Shown here piece by piece: positions 55,401-64,000 of a DNA stretch of 64,000 bases (position 1 is the first letter of the stretch; each line of letters starts with the position of its first letter). The notes beneath the pieces are model-generated. The model had not been told where the DNA came from, did no database searches, and saw only the letters and a list, made by a program, of their open reading frames with translations. Position numbers and translations under genes: made by a program. The DNA is taken from positions 1,550,001 through 1,614,000 of the forward strand of contig CP099420.1 of assembly GCA_024114885.1 (NCBI GenBank). The letters are read 5' to 3'. This DNA comes from Septoria linicola (lineage: Eukaryota; Ascomycota; Dothideomycetes; Mycosphaerellales; Mycosphaerellaceae).

Positions 55401-57694
55401 ACTGAGTCTGGCAAATCGACAATGTGCTTTGCGTTCGGGTCGTCCTCCACAGTCTTCTTGCTGGCGGTCACACCCTCTCCGTCATCCTCATAGTCATCTG
55501 TCTTGACCTTCTTTCGGATGAAATGAGAGTACAATTCTGTCTGCGAAATCAGGAAGTTGAGCTTGCGCTTCTGCCTGTTGGCTTCGCGTTCTGCTTCCTG
55601 CTTCTTCGCCTTGTCTAGTTCCTGACGCTCAGCGACCTTTCTGCCTTCGCGTTCATCTCGCTCGTTGCGCTTCCAGAATCCCAGCATCTCTCTCATGGCA
55701 CGCTTGGCCCGAGCAGCAACATCTTTCTGACTCTTGTTCGTCTTTAGTTGCCATCTTCGTGCTTCCTTGGCAGCCAGCTGTGCTGTTTTACGTGCGTTGG
55801 ACTGCTTCGTGTCCAGACTGTTGTTCTTAATCCGCACCACCTTCGGAATGTTCTTCGCAATGTCGCCCTTGGTTATTTGCTCGTAGATCTGAAGGTAGCC
55901 CTTGCTGTCAAACTTGGCCATTCCTGTCAGACCAGCGGTGGGCTGCATGTCGAATACTGCCGGTGTGGCTTCACTCAGAGGCTCCGAGTCTTCTCGCATA
56001 GCCGCCTTGCGTTCAGCATAGGCGGCCAATCGTTCCTCTTCCTTTGGAGCGATCGTTGGCAGGTCCTGACCTTGGTCAATGATGGCTTGGGCGAGCCGGG
56101 CGTTCTCTTTCTCGGCAAGCTTCTGCTCCTTCGACTTTCTTGCTCTGCCGCCACCACCGCCACGTCCGCTTCGACCTCTACCTCCGCGCGAGCTTGAGAA
56201 TTCCGGCGTGCCTTCGTCCAGGGGCAGACCTTGGCCAGTGGTGTAGAACGAAGTCATCAGTCCACCGTCCAGATTGACCTCGCGTTCTCGCCGTCCGAGC
56301 GCAGCTGCATTGTGCGGCGACTCGTTGCGCATGAAAGAGTCTCTCGATGGTGTGATGCCCTGCAGTCTACTCTGTGTATCACGGATCTTCTTGTCGTATC
56401 GCTGAATCTCTTTCTCGATCTTGGTGCGCTCATCCGGATCTTGCACTGTCGCTAATGCGATCTCAGCTTCGTCCTTCTTTTGCTGCTCATCAGCGATCGC
56501 CTTCTCTCGACGGCGCTTCCGTTGCTGATCCTTCTTGCGCTCCTTGTCCTCCTCGACCTCACGTAATTTGACTTCTTCAGCGACCTCTGCCTCGTACTGA
56601 TCCACGAAGACAGTGCGGTCAGATTCGGCTGCAGCGCTGAAATGGTCGTGAAAAGTATACATGAACTTGAGCCTCCGACGTTTCCGCTTCGTGGCCTCGT
56701 CAAATTCTTTCTCTAGGGCGCGCTTGTGCGTTCGTTGTTGCCATTCGCGCTTCGAGGTCTCTAGTCCAGGCACATCGTCGTTTTCTACGTCAGACAGGTC
56801 ACGATCATTGATCTCGCGGAACGCCTGCTCTGTGTCGCGAACAGTAAGACTTGGAGGCCCAGTCAATGGCGGCATCACGACAGGTGGCGCCTGAGAATGC
56901 ATTGGAATTGTAGAGGGTACTGGAGGTCGTGGAACAGCTGCCATGACCTGTGAAGGGTCACCGTTAGCGTCCTTGCTGCGAGCTCCTTGTTGTGATGCGC
57001 TCGAAGTTCGACTCGCCTTCCGGCTGGGAGGTTTAGAAGATGCAGCGTGGTCGGAAGGAGTAGGTGGTTTGCGTGTTTTTGGTGGTGCAAGAGGGGCAGC
57101 AGGTTCTGGTATCGGAGCTGGATTGGACAGCAGATTAGCCATGTTCATAGGGTTGTTGGCACGCTCGGGCGCTGCTGGTGCCGCGGCAGACTCAGTGCTC
57201 GTGGAGTGAGAGTGGTGGCCGTTGCCGCGTATTGGATCGTAGGCGGGTGATCGACTGTCGCTGGGCGGAGCGGCATTGGGGTGAGCGTGAGATGCCATGG
57301 AAGGCGAAGATTGACTTGGTCGACGGCTGCTGCTGGCTCGTGAATCGGCGCCATGACCGTTGACCTGCGGCATTTGGTATGGTGGTTCGGGAGGTCGACT
57401 TCCAGGTGAAGGATGTCGATATGGCTTACTCGTCACCAGGGCTTCTCGCGCAGCGGCCCTTTCATCACGCGTGGGATCGTAGTAGCTAGAAGTTGGCCGA
57501 TCTGGTGGCGGCGGGAGACCGCGATATGGTGAGGCAGGCATTGAGCGGTAGTGGCCTGGTGATGGCGGTGGAGGCGGCCCGTTATACGAGCTGGATCGAT
57601 GTCGCTGATGCCGATCTGATGGTGGTGCAATGGAAGCATGCACCGGTGCATATCCTTGTGATGGCGAAGGGTGGCTGCTGGATGCTCCTTCCAT
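52487..57694 (-). CDS. INO80: INO80 chromatin-remodelling ATPase
   Basis: Exons 57694-52696 and 52641-52487 give 1717 residues. The 54-nt intron (GTGAGC, branch TTACTGAC, TTTTGCAG) is in frame and stop-free, but splicing gives the smoother HEGEGKFDDG. The first 300 residues are Pro/Ser/His-rich and disordered; a Lys/Arg/Glu-rich stretch follows. The DBINO domain is at about 660-770 (MLGFWKRNERDERE, LNFLISQTELYSHF). The Snf2 ATPase has Walker A ADEMGLGKT near 886 and a DEAQ box near 993 (in place of DEAH, the INO80/SWR1 form). The helicase C lobe follows a long insertion typical of the family (RLDGSTKLEDRR near 1490, RAHRLGQTRQ near 1553). It moves and edits nucleosomes at promoters, forks and breaks. 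Divergent from BRX1. Confidence 0.96.
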   Translation of the reverse strand: MEGASSSHPSPSQGYAPVHASIAPPSDRHQRHRSSSYNGPPPPPSPGHYRSMPASPYRGLPPPPDRPTSSYYDPTRDERAAAREALVTSKPYRHPSPGSRPPEPPYQMPQVNGHGADSRASSSRRPSQSSPSMASHAHPNAAPPSDSRSPAYDPIRGNGHHSHSTSTESAAAPAAPERANNPMNMANLLSNPAPIPEPAAPLAPPKTRKPPTPSDHAASSKPPSRKASRTSSASQQGARSKDANGDPSQVMAAVPRPPVPSTIPMHSQAPPVVMPPLTGPPSLTVRDTEQAFREINDRDLSDVENDDVPGLETSKREWQQRTHKRALEKEFDEATKRKRRRLKFMYTFHDHFSAAAESDRTVFVDQYEAEVAEEVKLREVEEDKERKKDQQRKRRREKAIADEQQKKDEAEIALATVQDPDERTKIEKEIQRYDKKIRDTQSRLQGITPSRDSFMRNESPHNAAALGRREREVNLDGGLMTSFYTTGQGLPLDEGTPEFSSSRGGRGRSGRGGGGGRARKSKEQKLAEKENARLAQAIIDQGQDLPTIAPKEEERLAAYAERKAAMREDSEPLSEATPAVFDMQPTAGLTGMAKFDSKGYLQIYEQITKGDIAKNIPKVVRIKNNSLDTKQSNARKTAQLAAKEARRWQLKTNKSQKDVAARAKRAMREMLGFWKRNERDEREGRKVAERQELDKAKKQEAEREANRQKRKLNFLISQTELYSHFIRKKVKTDDYEDDGEGVTASKKTVEDDPNAKHIVDLPDSVANLGKKVTNFEDLDFDAEDETALQEAAMANAQNALKEAQDKARAFNKPDKSDEEDGEDLATAQANFDEGEMNFQNPTSLQTMDVSQPKMLSCQLKEYQLKGLNWLVNLYEQGINGILADEMGLGKTVQSISVMAYLAEMHDIWGPFLVIAPASTLHNWQQEIAKFVPTLKVLPYWGSAKDRKVLRKFWDRKHITYNRDSPFHVLVTSYQLVVQDTAYFQKVKWQYMILDEAQAIKSSQSSRWKSLLNFHCRNRLLLTGTPIQNNMQELWALLHFIMPSLFDNHDEFSEWFSKDIESHAQSNSKLNEDQLKRLHMILKPFMLRRIKKHVQKELGDKIEEDVFCDLTYRQRAYYTNLRNKISLMDLIEKAAGGDDQDTATLMNLVMQFRKVCNHPDLFERADTVSPLAISYYAETASFMREGHSVNVAYGVRNMIDYWLPTFVGDGPGRLDIAGPENQQAGWRNKWLTNELSVWNEQHIRSSQIGSQSFSWLRFVDQSATEVVLTARRSLIERVVELAKEDDRSSKLQVAYDDDDENKENHGWTPVHDMLNIVQRNARRASTKVTNDGHLSKLFNISQIATEEKGYSVIEPGYLPKANAPPIELVCASQRAQAEQETAFFNVPARRALYPIDYNTERALLQAKLPASKYPVTNLLPRPENEKQRYTKIQVPSMRRFVTDSGKLAKLDQLLRQLKAGGHRVLLYFQMTRMIDLMEEYLTYRNYKYCRLDGSTKLEDRRDTVAAFQSDPSIFIFLLSTRAGGLGINLVAADTVIFYDSDWNPTIDSQAMDRAHRLGQTRQVTVYRLITRNTIEERIRKRALQKEEVQRVVITGQAGQGVDFTNRPKETSRSKEMAMWLADDDEAEQIERREAELADEDAKTGGKRKRKNAKKGGKEVSMDDMYHEGEQKDTSINSGQLTDYFAGEGKFDDGPSHEPSGAATPITGDEPPAKKRKGTSKKAKTVKQRLAVVDGEV

Positions 57695-58755
57695 GTTTGC
57701 TAATCGTGGCCCTTGGCTCTCGCCGGCCGTTGGCTCTTCTTCTATTCTTCTGATCTAGCTACTACTGTCGTGCCATCGATACACAAAATGTTCGCGCCAA
57801 CGGGTCGTCCAGCGCTTCACGGGAACGCCGATGATGTTGATGCAGTCGCGGATGGAAGGTCAGTTGTCGTGCGCGGTCTCGTCTGCGCGGCGGTTCTGCA
57901 GGATGGTTGGACGACTCGCTGAGGCCAGCGTGCCCCTTGTTCTAACCGATGCGAACGAACTCTGGCATTCACGCCCAAGCCAAGCCACGCGGTGATGGTT
58001 GACGAGGTGGTGTTGTGTTGGCGATGCGGCGACGGCGAGGTGGTGTGGGTGCGATGGCGATGTGGCACGGTTTGTTGCAAGAGAAAGGCAAAGGCATGAT
58101 GGCATGGGGATTCAGCAGTTGGTTGGCTTGGACGCTTCGGCTCCTCTGAGTTTGCACAAGTGATTCGCGAGACAGTCGTCTTTCACCCATCTACCGAAAA
58201 CGCGACTCTATAATACAGCAGACGCGAGAAGGCGCGTATCACGAACAGACGATACGGTCAGTGTGCGATTTTGATTTGAATGGCTATCTTGTGTTTTGTA
58301 CAAATTCGTCTTGTCTGGAGGTTTGCATCGGGCTGATGGCGCGAGGGCACCTGTCACCCATCATGGCTCAGCAGCTTTCCTTTGATCATCGGATAGAGGC
58401 ACACTCTCCGGATCCACTTTGACCTTAGCGTCGAGAGTACCACCTCGTCTTGCCACGTTTGAACGCCCGAAACATTTCAAACTGCGTGCGATATAATATT
58501 GAACTACTGAGAAAGCATACTGCAGACTTTTGTCGATCTCTGCAGCTTGTAGCGCGTAGAAATAAGAGAAAAGACTGTCGACTCAACACAAAGCGACCAA
58601 GAAAGGAAGGAGCTTGGACGTCGCTGCTCTTTCCCATCTTTGCAGCTGACTAACTAGCGCGGTTTTGTCGTCGAACTTTTTGAGTCGTCTGTACGGAATT
58701 GTGCTGCTCTTTGCGATCTGCAAATTCAAAGCGATACAATCGTCGCGCGCATATC
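57695..58755. promoter_or_regulatory. Divergent promoter region of INO80 and BRX1
   Basis: The start codons are 1061 bases apart and point outward. No gene supported inside. Just left of the BRX1 start there is an AT-richer stretch with AAATTCAAAGCGATACAATC. I cannot assign a defined operator. Confidence 0.45.
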
Positions 58756-59759
58756 ATGGCGGCAGTGTACAAATCCATGGCTAAAGCCAAGACCAATGGT
58801 GCTTCAGCTACCACAGAAAATGGCGATGCGAAGCCCAAAAACCGCCAACGAGTCCTGATTCTCACATCGCGAGGCGTAACATATCGGTATGCTATGATTG
58901 ACCGAGAAAATTCACTGCTGCAGCTAATTGCGATCACAGCCACCGACACTTGCTGAACGACTTGTACTCGCTTCTTCCACATTCGCGAAAGGACGCCAAA
59001 CTCGACACGAAATCGCAACTGCACCAGCTGAACGAGCTCGCCGACCTGTACAACTGCAATAATGTTCTCTTCTTTGAGGCCCGTAAAGCCAAGGACCTCT
59101 ACATCTGGCTTTCCAAGCCTCCGAACGGGCCCACTGTGAAGTTCCACTGCCAGAACATTCACACCATGGAGGAGCTGAACTTCACTGGAAACTGCTTGAA
59201 GGGCAGCCGGCCGGTTTTGAGTTTCGACAAACATTTTGATGGATCGGCGCACTGGAAACTGGTGAAGGAGCTGCTCAGTCACACCTTCGGAGTGCCGCAG
59301 AGCTCGAGAAAGGTCAAGCCGTTCGTGGACCATGTCATGGGCTTCACCATTGCCGATGGAAAGGTCTGGATCCGCTGCTACCAGATCTCCGAGACTGAGC
59401 AGGGCAAGAGCAAAGCTGCAGAAGAGAGTGCTGTAGCTGGAGGCGAAACGCAGATTGTGAGCAAGGCAACTGGCAAGGGCGAGACACACGTCAGCCTTGT
59501 GGAGATCGGGCCTAGGTTTGTGCTCACGCCAATCGTGATTCTGGAGGGCAGCTTTGGTGGACCGGTCATCTACGAGAACAAGGAATTCGTCAGTCCAAAC
59601 CAGATCAGATCTGACCTGAGAAGAAAGAAGGCCGGAAGATACAATAGCAGAGCGGAGAGTGAATTGGAGAGGAAGGCCAAAAAGCGTGATCTCGGTTTGA
59701 GGACTGGCGAGGGCACGAGGGAAGTCGACGATCTCGACAACAATGTGCTCTTCGCTTGA
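58756..59759 (+). CDS. BRX1: Ribosome biogenesis protein Brx1
   Basis: Exons 58756-58886 and 58940-59759 with a 53-nt GTATGC...CACAG intron give 316 residues. The Brix domain starts at RVLILTSRGVTYRHRHLLND, which is formed only after splicing. It continues with LLPHSRKDAKLD, NNVLFFEARK and DLYIWLSKPPNGPTVKF, then HTMEELNFTGNCLKGSRPVLSFD, PFVDHVMGFTIADGKVWIRCYQI and LVEIGPRFVLTPIVILEGSFGG. A basic tail follows. Brx1 acts in the nucleolus in 60S subunit assembly together with Ebp2. About 16 residues of a short KTNGAS-type linker are poorly conserved. No anomaly; its divergent neighbour is INO80. Confidence 0.95.
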
Positions 59760-60303
59760 GCGATCAATGTGGTCTGAACAATATCGAAATTAGCGAGGCG
59801 TCGGTAGGACTGGGAACCATTTGCTTGCTTACTCGATGATTGACTTCTGGGCCTGTCGTAGCCGTCTACACTGACTAGTCATGCAGGTCGATGCGCTAGA
59901 CGACAAAGCTGCAGCAAGCGACAAAGTAGCAAACGACTATCGACTGAAGATGGGCAAGCAGCGCTCGCGATTGACACGTTCACTGCGATGTTCTCAGCTG
60001 TCTCGCATCAATCACCTTACCCAACCTGCGAAGCCTGCATACGACAATGACGCTGCCCTATTTCCGCTGGGTGAATGGTCCTGAAGACAATGCCTCGAAG
60101 CCTGCACATGACGGTGAATGATCATGGCTATGAATGCGCAGATTTTGACATGTACGATCAGCTTCAAGATGTATCTTACACTTGGACACTCTCGTCTTCC
60201 TCTATACACAGCAACAACAACAACAACAACAACAATCTTGCATACCACGCTACATCGGCCAAGATCAACTTATTAACAACATCGCTCCTCAAACACAGCA
60301 GTA
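59760..60303. other. Intergenic with (AAC)n microsatellite upstream of RBR gene
   Basis: About 540 bases. An AAC run of eight units lies at about 60211-60235, some 70 bases before the RBR start, hence probably in its 5' leader. Nothing else supported. Confidence 0.6.
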
Positions 60304-61494
60304 ATGGCAGATCAAGATATGTCCTACCCAACATCACCCCTACTCTCGGCCTACGAGTGCGCCATATGCTACGACCACCTCGCTCGTCCAGCTGCAGCTA
60401 TCATTCAAAGAAAAGAGCTCTGCCAAGATTGCTTCGATGCCGGTATACGACCACAATTCGAAGTCCACCTTCTGGACGAGACTGCAGTTCCTCGGTGGCA
60501 TCGTATCGAGATCACCATCGAGGACGTCGAACACCAGTTCGACGATGCATTCGTCATAGGCTACCAGGTCAAGAAGTACGAGTACCGTATACTACCAAAG
60601 TACCGTGTATACTGTGCAGCGAGAGTGCAGGGCGGTCCGTGCGGAATGTTCATAGACGACAAACACTACGGCGGCAGTCAAGCAGTATGTCCTTGTGGAG
60701 CCAAGACCTGCAAAATATGCGACAGCATTATCGCACTCCCACCTCAGGAGCATGTCTGCAAGACGACCGCGAACGCTACTCTCGACGCCTTCTCTGGACA
60801 AGTACGTGGTGTGGACTACCAGCTCTGTCCGAACTGCGACATGGTTGTCAACTTGAGAGACGGCTGCAACCATATGACTTGTCAATTTCCAGCTTGCAAC
60901 GCCACCGAGTTCTGCTACATCTGCGGCGAAGCAGCGACACCAGAAGACGGACACTGGACCAAAGATCGATTTTGTCCTCGATACGGACTACCAGCGCGCC
61001 TCGAAGAGTCGAACCGCTACAATGTGACCGAGCTTAGCGCACTGAAACATATCCCTACCGTCTCCCAGGCATTCAGGGTCGTGGCACGAGTCAACACCAA
61101 TCTCGTTCGCGAAGGTGCAGTGCCAGCAGGCGACCTAACAGCTCGCGCGGCCCATCCAGAGGCGATCGCTGTCTGGACCTATCTGGAGGATACGCTCACG
61201 TTGGCAACTCGTGCTCTGGAAAAGCTCCCTCGAGCTATCTCACAGCATCCAGCTGTCCTGGAGAAACGAGCAGCTATCGCGCCTGCCATTAGAGCTGTGT
61301 TCCAAGCCGGCATTGCGCAAGATGATATCCATGCACTGCGACGCTTTCCTGCGATTGTCGAGGCGGAGGCAGCGTTGAAGGAGACGATCGAACAGCTGCC
61401 AAAGACACAAATGCTTGAGGATATCATCGCTGATCTGCGGCGTCAGTCACTGTCGCTGTCTCTGGTACACACGCGGGTAGCGCTGGACGATTGA
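60304..61494 (+). CDS. RBR-type (RING-IBR-RING) E3 ubiquitin ligase-like protein
   Basis: A single exon of 396 residues from ATG 60304 (AGTAATGG). The first RING is reduced: CAICYDH near residue 17 and CQDCFD near 41 are the visible Cys pairs. An IBR-like zinc site follows in VCPCGAKTCKICD. RING2 is complete: CPNCDMVVNLRDGCNHMTC, with the Cys of GCNHM in the position of the RBR catalytic cysteine, then CNATEFCYICGE. After it lies a helical, Ala/Leu-rich C-terminal region (about 250-390) without known domain. It should take ubiquitin from an E2 onto its own Cys and pass it to a substrate; partners are unknown. The degenerate first RING leaves E2 binding uncertain. Confidence 0.82.
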   Translation: MADQDMSYPTSPLLSAYECAICYDHLARPAAAIIQRKELCQDCFDAGIRPQFEVHLLDETAVPRWHRIEITIEDVEHQFDDAFVIGYQVKKYEYRILPKYRVYCAARVQGGPCGMFIDDKHYGGSQAVCPCGAKTCKICDSIIALPPQEHVCKTTANATLDAFSGQVRGVDYQLCPNCDMVVNLRDGCNHMTCQFPACNATEFCYICGEAATPEDGHWTKDRFCPRYGLPARLEESNRYNVTELSALKHIPTVSQAFRVVARVNTNLVREGAVPAGDLTARAAHPEAIAVWTYLEDTLTLATRALEKLPRAISQHPAVLEKRAAIAPAIRAVFQAGIAQDDIHALRRFPAIVEAEAALKETIEQLPKTQMLEDIIADLRRQSLSLSLVHTRVALDD

Positions 61495-62102
61495 AACAGT
61501 TCTATGGAGTTCTTGAATTGTGATAGTTGGGAAGAGGATCTGGGCTGTGCTCTGCTTAACTTGGGCCCAGCAGGGGCGCTGAGCAGAATCACGGCCATTA
61601 CTTGGAGTGTGGGATTCTCAGAGCACGAACGCAGCGATTGGAAGCATGGAACGGCTGTATTGATGCGGAGTTTACATCTGGGAAGCGTTGTCACGTTGGC
61701 GAAGACTGGTCCTTTTTGATTTGAAGATGCACTTCAAATATACTTGAGCTATCAATGATTACGGATCGACGCACTTTTCCTGCATCGTGAACGTGCTCTC
61801 TGGTGACTACGTGACTTGACGTATCTCGGAGTATATTGACACACACCCGGGCGGCCTCTCGGTAAACAGCACCACGAACGCCTCATCCGCTGTCGACACG
61901 GCTTGGCTCCCCAAGAAAGTCTAGCTCAGTCCCGATCTGGACACAACAGGCGAAGCGATATGCAGCCAGCCATAGCCGCCTCGTGATCTGGCAGGCACCG
62001 CGTACAGCAACCTCAGTCTGCTTCGAAGGATTCATGGAACCTCAGCTGTTCTATACGGTGTGACTCTTCCTACGCTTCTTGCCAGCATCGGTTTTGGACA
62101 GT
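61495..62102. other. Intergenic, nothing recognisable
   Basis: About 610 bases between the RBR gene and the surface-protein gene. Only short frames; the right half should be the promoter of the next gene. Confidence 0.45.
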
Positions 62103-63284
62103 ATGTTTGTGGTACGCCTGCAGGCAGCGGTGCTACTCGCTACTGTATGCAATGTTCTGGTAGAGTGCAGAGCAGCACACGCTCCGCTGATTACGCCCGC
62201 GCCGGACGTGAATGATGCCCGGCTGGCGAGGAGGCAATTGGGCACTTCGACGCTGGCGGATACATGTGGTTATCAGGATGCCAATGTCTGTAAGTGAGCC
62301 CTTACTCCTTCAATCTGCAGGCTCGTGCCTGATTACAGCTATAGTGAGTTCACGAGGATGTTACGCAGGCTCTTCATGCTTCGCAGAGCCAACATTCGGC
62401 GTAGCAGGAGGATGCTGCCGCCTGGGAGATGGCGCAAATTGCAAATTGGCTACAAGCTGCGTTGCTCAAGCAGATCTAGCCCAGTCTTGTGATAGTGCTT
62501 GCAGCTCGAATGAGCGTATAACCCGGTGGTGAGTCGATTGCAGCTGCAGCTCGAGACTAACTAAGGAAAGTCTAACTTTAAGCTGACGTTGAGCAGCACC
62601 AATTCTGCTTCACCGTACTGTTACACCAATTTCTGGCCCACCCTGGGACAGACTCTGTTGGAAATCGGCTGCACGACAGCCCAAGGACAATTCTTCTATG
62701 CCTACAGCACATACACTGGCTTTGGTGCGGAGATTTCTGATCTCGTCACGGCGACTAGCTCTCCAGTAGCCACACTTCCTGTCGGCGGTACTTCTGCCTT
62801 GGCTTCAGAGACTGCAGCCGGTACGAACAACGCAGATACGGCAGGCACGTCTGGCAGCTCGGAAAACGAAGCTTCGCCCACAGAAGGCGGATCTCAGCCT
62901 TCCTCCAGCAGCGACAATTCTGGAGGCTCGTCTAGCAATACGGGCGCTATTGCGGGAGGTGTTGTCGGAGGTGTGGCTGTGCTAGGTCTCATTGCAGCGC
63001 TCATTACCTGGATCATCCTGAGGAACCGCAGAAAAGAGCGTGCAGCAGCGACAGCATCAAGTGGCGAATATGGAGCTGCACAGAGCTCTGCTGGAGACAA
63101 TGAAGGCAAACCTCCTATGGCAAGCATCACTCCAGTCAGTCCTATATCGCCATCGCCATCGCATGTGCCAGCTAGAAAACCTGTTGGACATGAACTCCAA
63201 GGAGGAGGACCTCGTCATGAAGTGCCAGGATCTGCGGAGGCGCAAGAGTTGCATCCACAGCAGAGGGTTCCAGAACTTCCTTGA
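62103..63284 (+). CDS. Cys-rich single-pass surface protein (Mid2/WSC-like topology)
   Basis: Exons 62103-62289, 62345-62528 and 62597-63284 (introns 55 and 68 nt) give 352 residues. The N-terminus is a signal peptide (MFVVRLQAAVLLATVCNVLV). A Cys-rich ectodomain follows (TCGYQDANV, GCYAGSSCF, GGCCRLGDGANCKLATSC, YCYTNFW), then a Ser/Thr/Gly/Asn-rich stalk. One transmembrane helix at about 240-265 (GAIAGGVVGGVAVLGLIAAL) is flanked by RNRRKER, and the cytosolic tail is Ser/Pro-rich and ends VPELP. The topology is that of fungal wall-stress sensors, but the ectodomain does not match a WSC domain that I can recognise. It may sense the wall or act as a glycoprotein. All junctions keep frame. Confidence 0.82.
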
Positions 63285-64000
63285 AGTGCCAACTGCATGT
63301 CTGGTTCGGGCTTGTTCTGCTATCTGCCGGTACGGCAAACATAGTGTCTTTCTCTTGTGCTCGCTAGACTTTTCTGCACTGTACATATATCAAGAAGATC
63401 GAAAGAGCATCTCCTCAAATCTCATCAGTGACTCAGTGTCTTCAGAAAGTAAGTCCTACCAAATCGTGTCGCTCTTCGACACTTCCTTCAACTTCTCTGT
63501 CGAGTGTATCACTGACTGATTTAGCAGGAATCCAAGCTCATCACGTGCAAAGCGATTCACAGCAAGTGCAAGAACTGCAGCGGTACCATATCAAGTACTA
63601 CCCTTGCACCAAGCACGACAAACACACTGCCATCATGCCCAAGAAATGTCGCGAGCACTTGATCGTGGAACGCAACACTAAGACAGACAGCGTTGAGAAG
63701 TGGTGCATGTGTGCAGCAGCGAAGGAGTGCTGAGGGAGTCGAAGCGTTTGGTGCGGGGGCTAGACGTTGCGAAGTGCCTTCGTATGTCGGAGGTCCAGAA
63801 TACCTTCATAGTTCTTGCGTGGACCAGAGCTAGGTTATGATATCATCATCCCATCAAGTATGAATTCACACTCTGCAGAGTGGCACGGCTCGGACTAGCA
63901 TCAGGCATAGACACCATAATCCAGCTCAACCTCTGCTTGATCATTGTTTTATTGATTGGAGTCGTATTTGTCTCGTGTAATGATCCGTTGTTGTCGAACA
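63285..64000. other. Right end of window; possible spliced transcript, no firm gene
   Basis: A good intron is visible (GTAAGT at about 63449 to TTTAGCAG at about 63529, with an ACTGACTGA branch region). Downstream, an ATG at 63635 opens a 32-codon frame with five cysteines ending AAAKEC and TGA at 63731-63733. It may be the 3' UTR of the surface-protein gene or a short Cys-rich peptide gene. The last 270 bases show nothing recognisable. Confidence 0.35.

Noticed and set aside
60211..60235. (AAC)n run as a CRISPR-like or telomeric repeat
   Set aside because: It is a simple trinucleotide microsatellite without spacers.

Overview
The window looks like nuclear DNA of a filamentous ascomycete (Pezizomycotina; a Dothideomycete is my best guess, but this is inference). 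The evidence is many short introns (about 48-75 nt, GTAAGT/GTATGT-type donors, CTRAC-like branch sites), genes densely packed on both strands, and fungal gene families: Zn2Cys6 regulator, STE3 pheromone receptor, MFS sugar transporter, microsomal P450 and 2EXR-type proteins. I see no tRNA, rRNA, CRISPR array, transposon ORF or virus.

Layout. 1-6.4 kb: the 3' part of a GH5 glycosidase, then three damaged genes: a Zn2Cys6 regulator with a one-base frameshift, a P450 with three frame breaks and a stop, and a small membrane protein with one frame break. 6.4-9 kb: gene-poor, with a perfect 117-bp tandem duplication and a pair of older diverged repeats. 9-38 kb: mostly intact genes, in order an alpha/beta hydrolase, SPO11 and CAF-1 large subunit (divergent), a deubiquitinase ending in a CaaX box, STE3 receptor, a second alpha/beta hydrolase, Cwc2, PPX1-type exopolyphosphatase, SGT1, MFS sugar transporter, GT8 glycosyltransferase, a Thr/Lys-rich secreted protein and CFIm25. 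38-42.5 kb: a DUG3-like glutamine amidotransferase, a stop-riddled kinase-like gene and a membrane-anchored histidine acid phosphatase. 42.5-47.7 kb: about 5 kb whose only recognisable content is a stop-interrupted 2EXR-like gene. 47.7-64 kb: a forkhead factor, a Lys/Ser-rich repeat protein with a stop, INO80, BRX1, an RBR-type E3 ligase and a single-pass Cys-rich surface protein.

Housekeeping nuclear functions (CAF-1, INO80, SPO11, Cwc2, CFIm25, BRX1) alternate with surface or secreted functions (GH5, P450, transporter, GT8, Thr/Lys-rich protein, phosphatase, Mid2-like protein). I see no obvious pathway cluster.

The strongest unusual signal is that six genes carry frame interruptions although recognisable coding continues beyond them. 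In the first 6.4 kb these are mostly one-base losses. Elsewhere they are in-frame stops that a single C-to-T or G-to-A change can explain. Decay by RIP-like mutation, assembly error and A-to-I RNA editing of stop codons are competing explanations that can be tested. Exon coordinates are my own reconstructions from splice motifs and reading-frame continuity.
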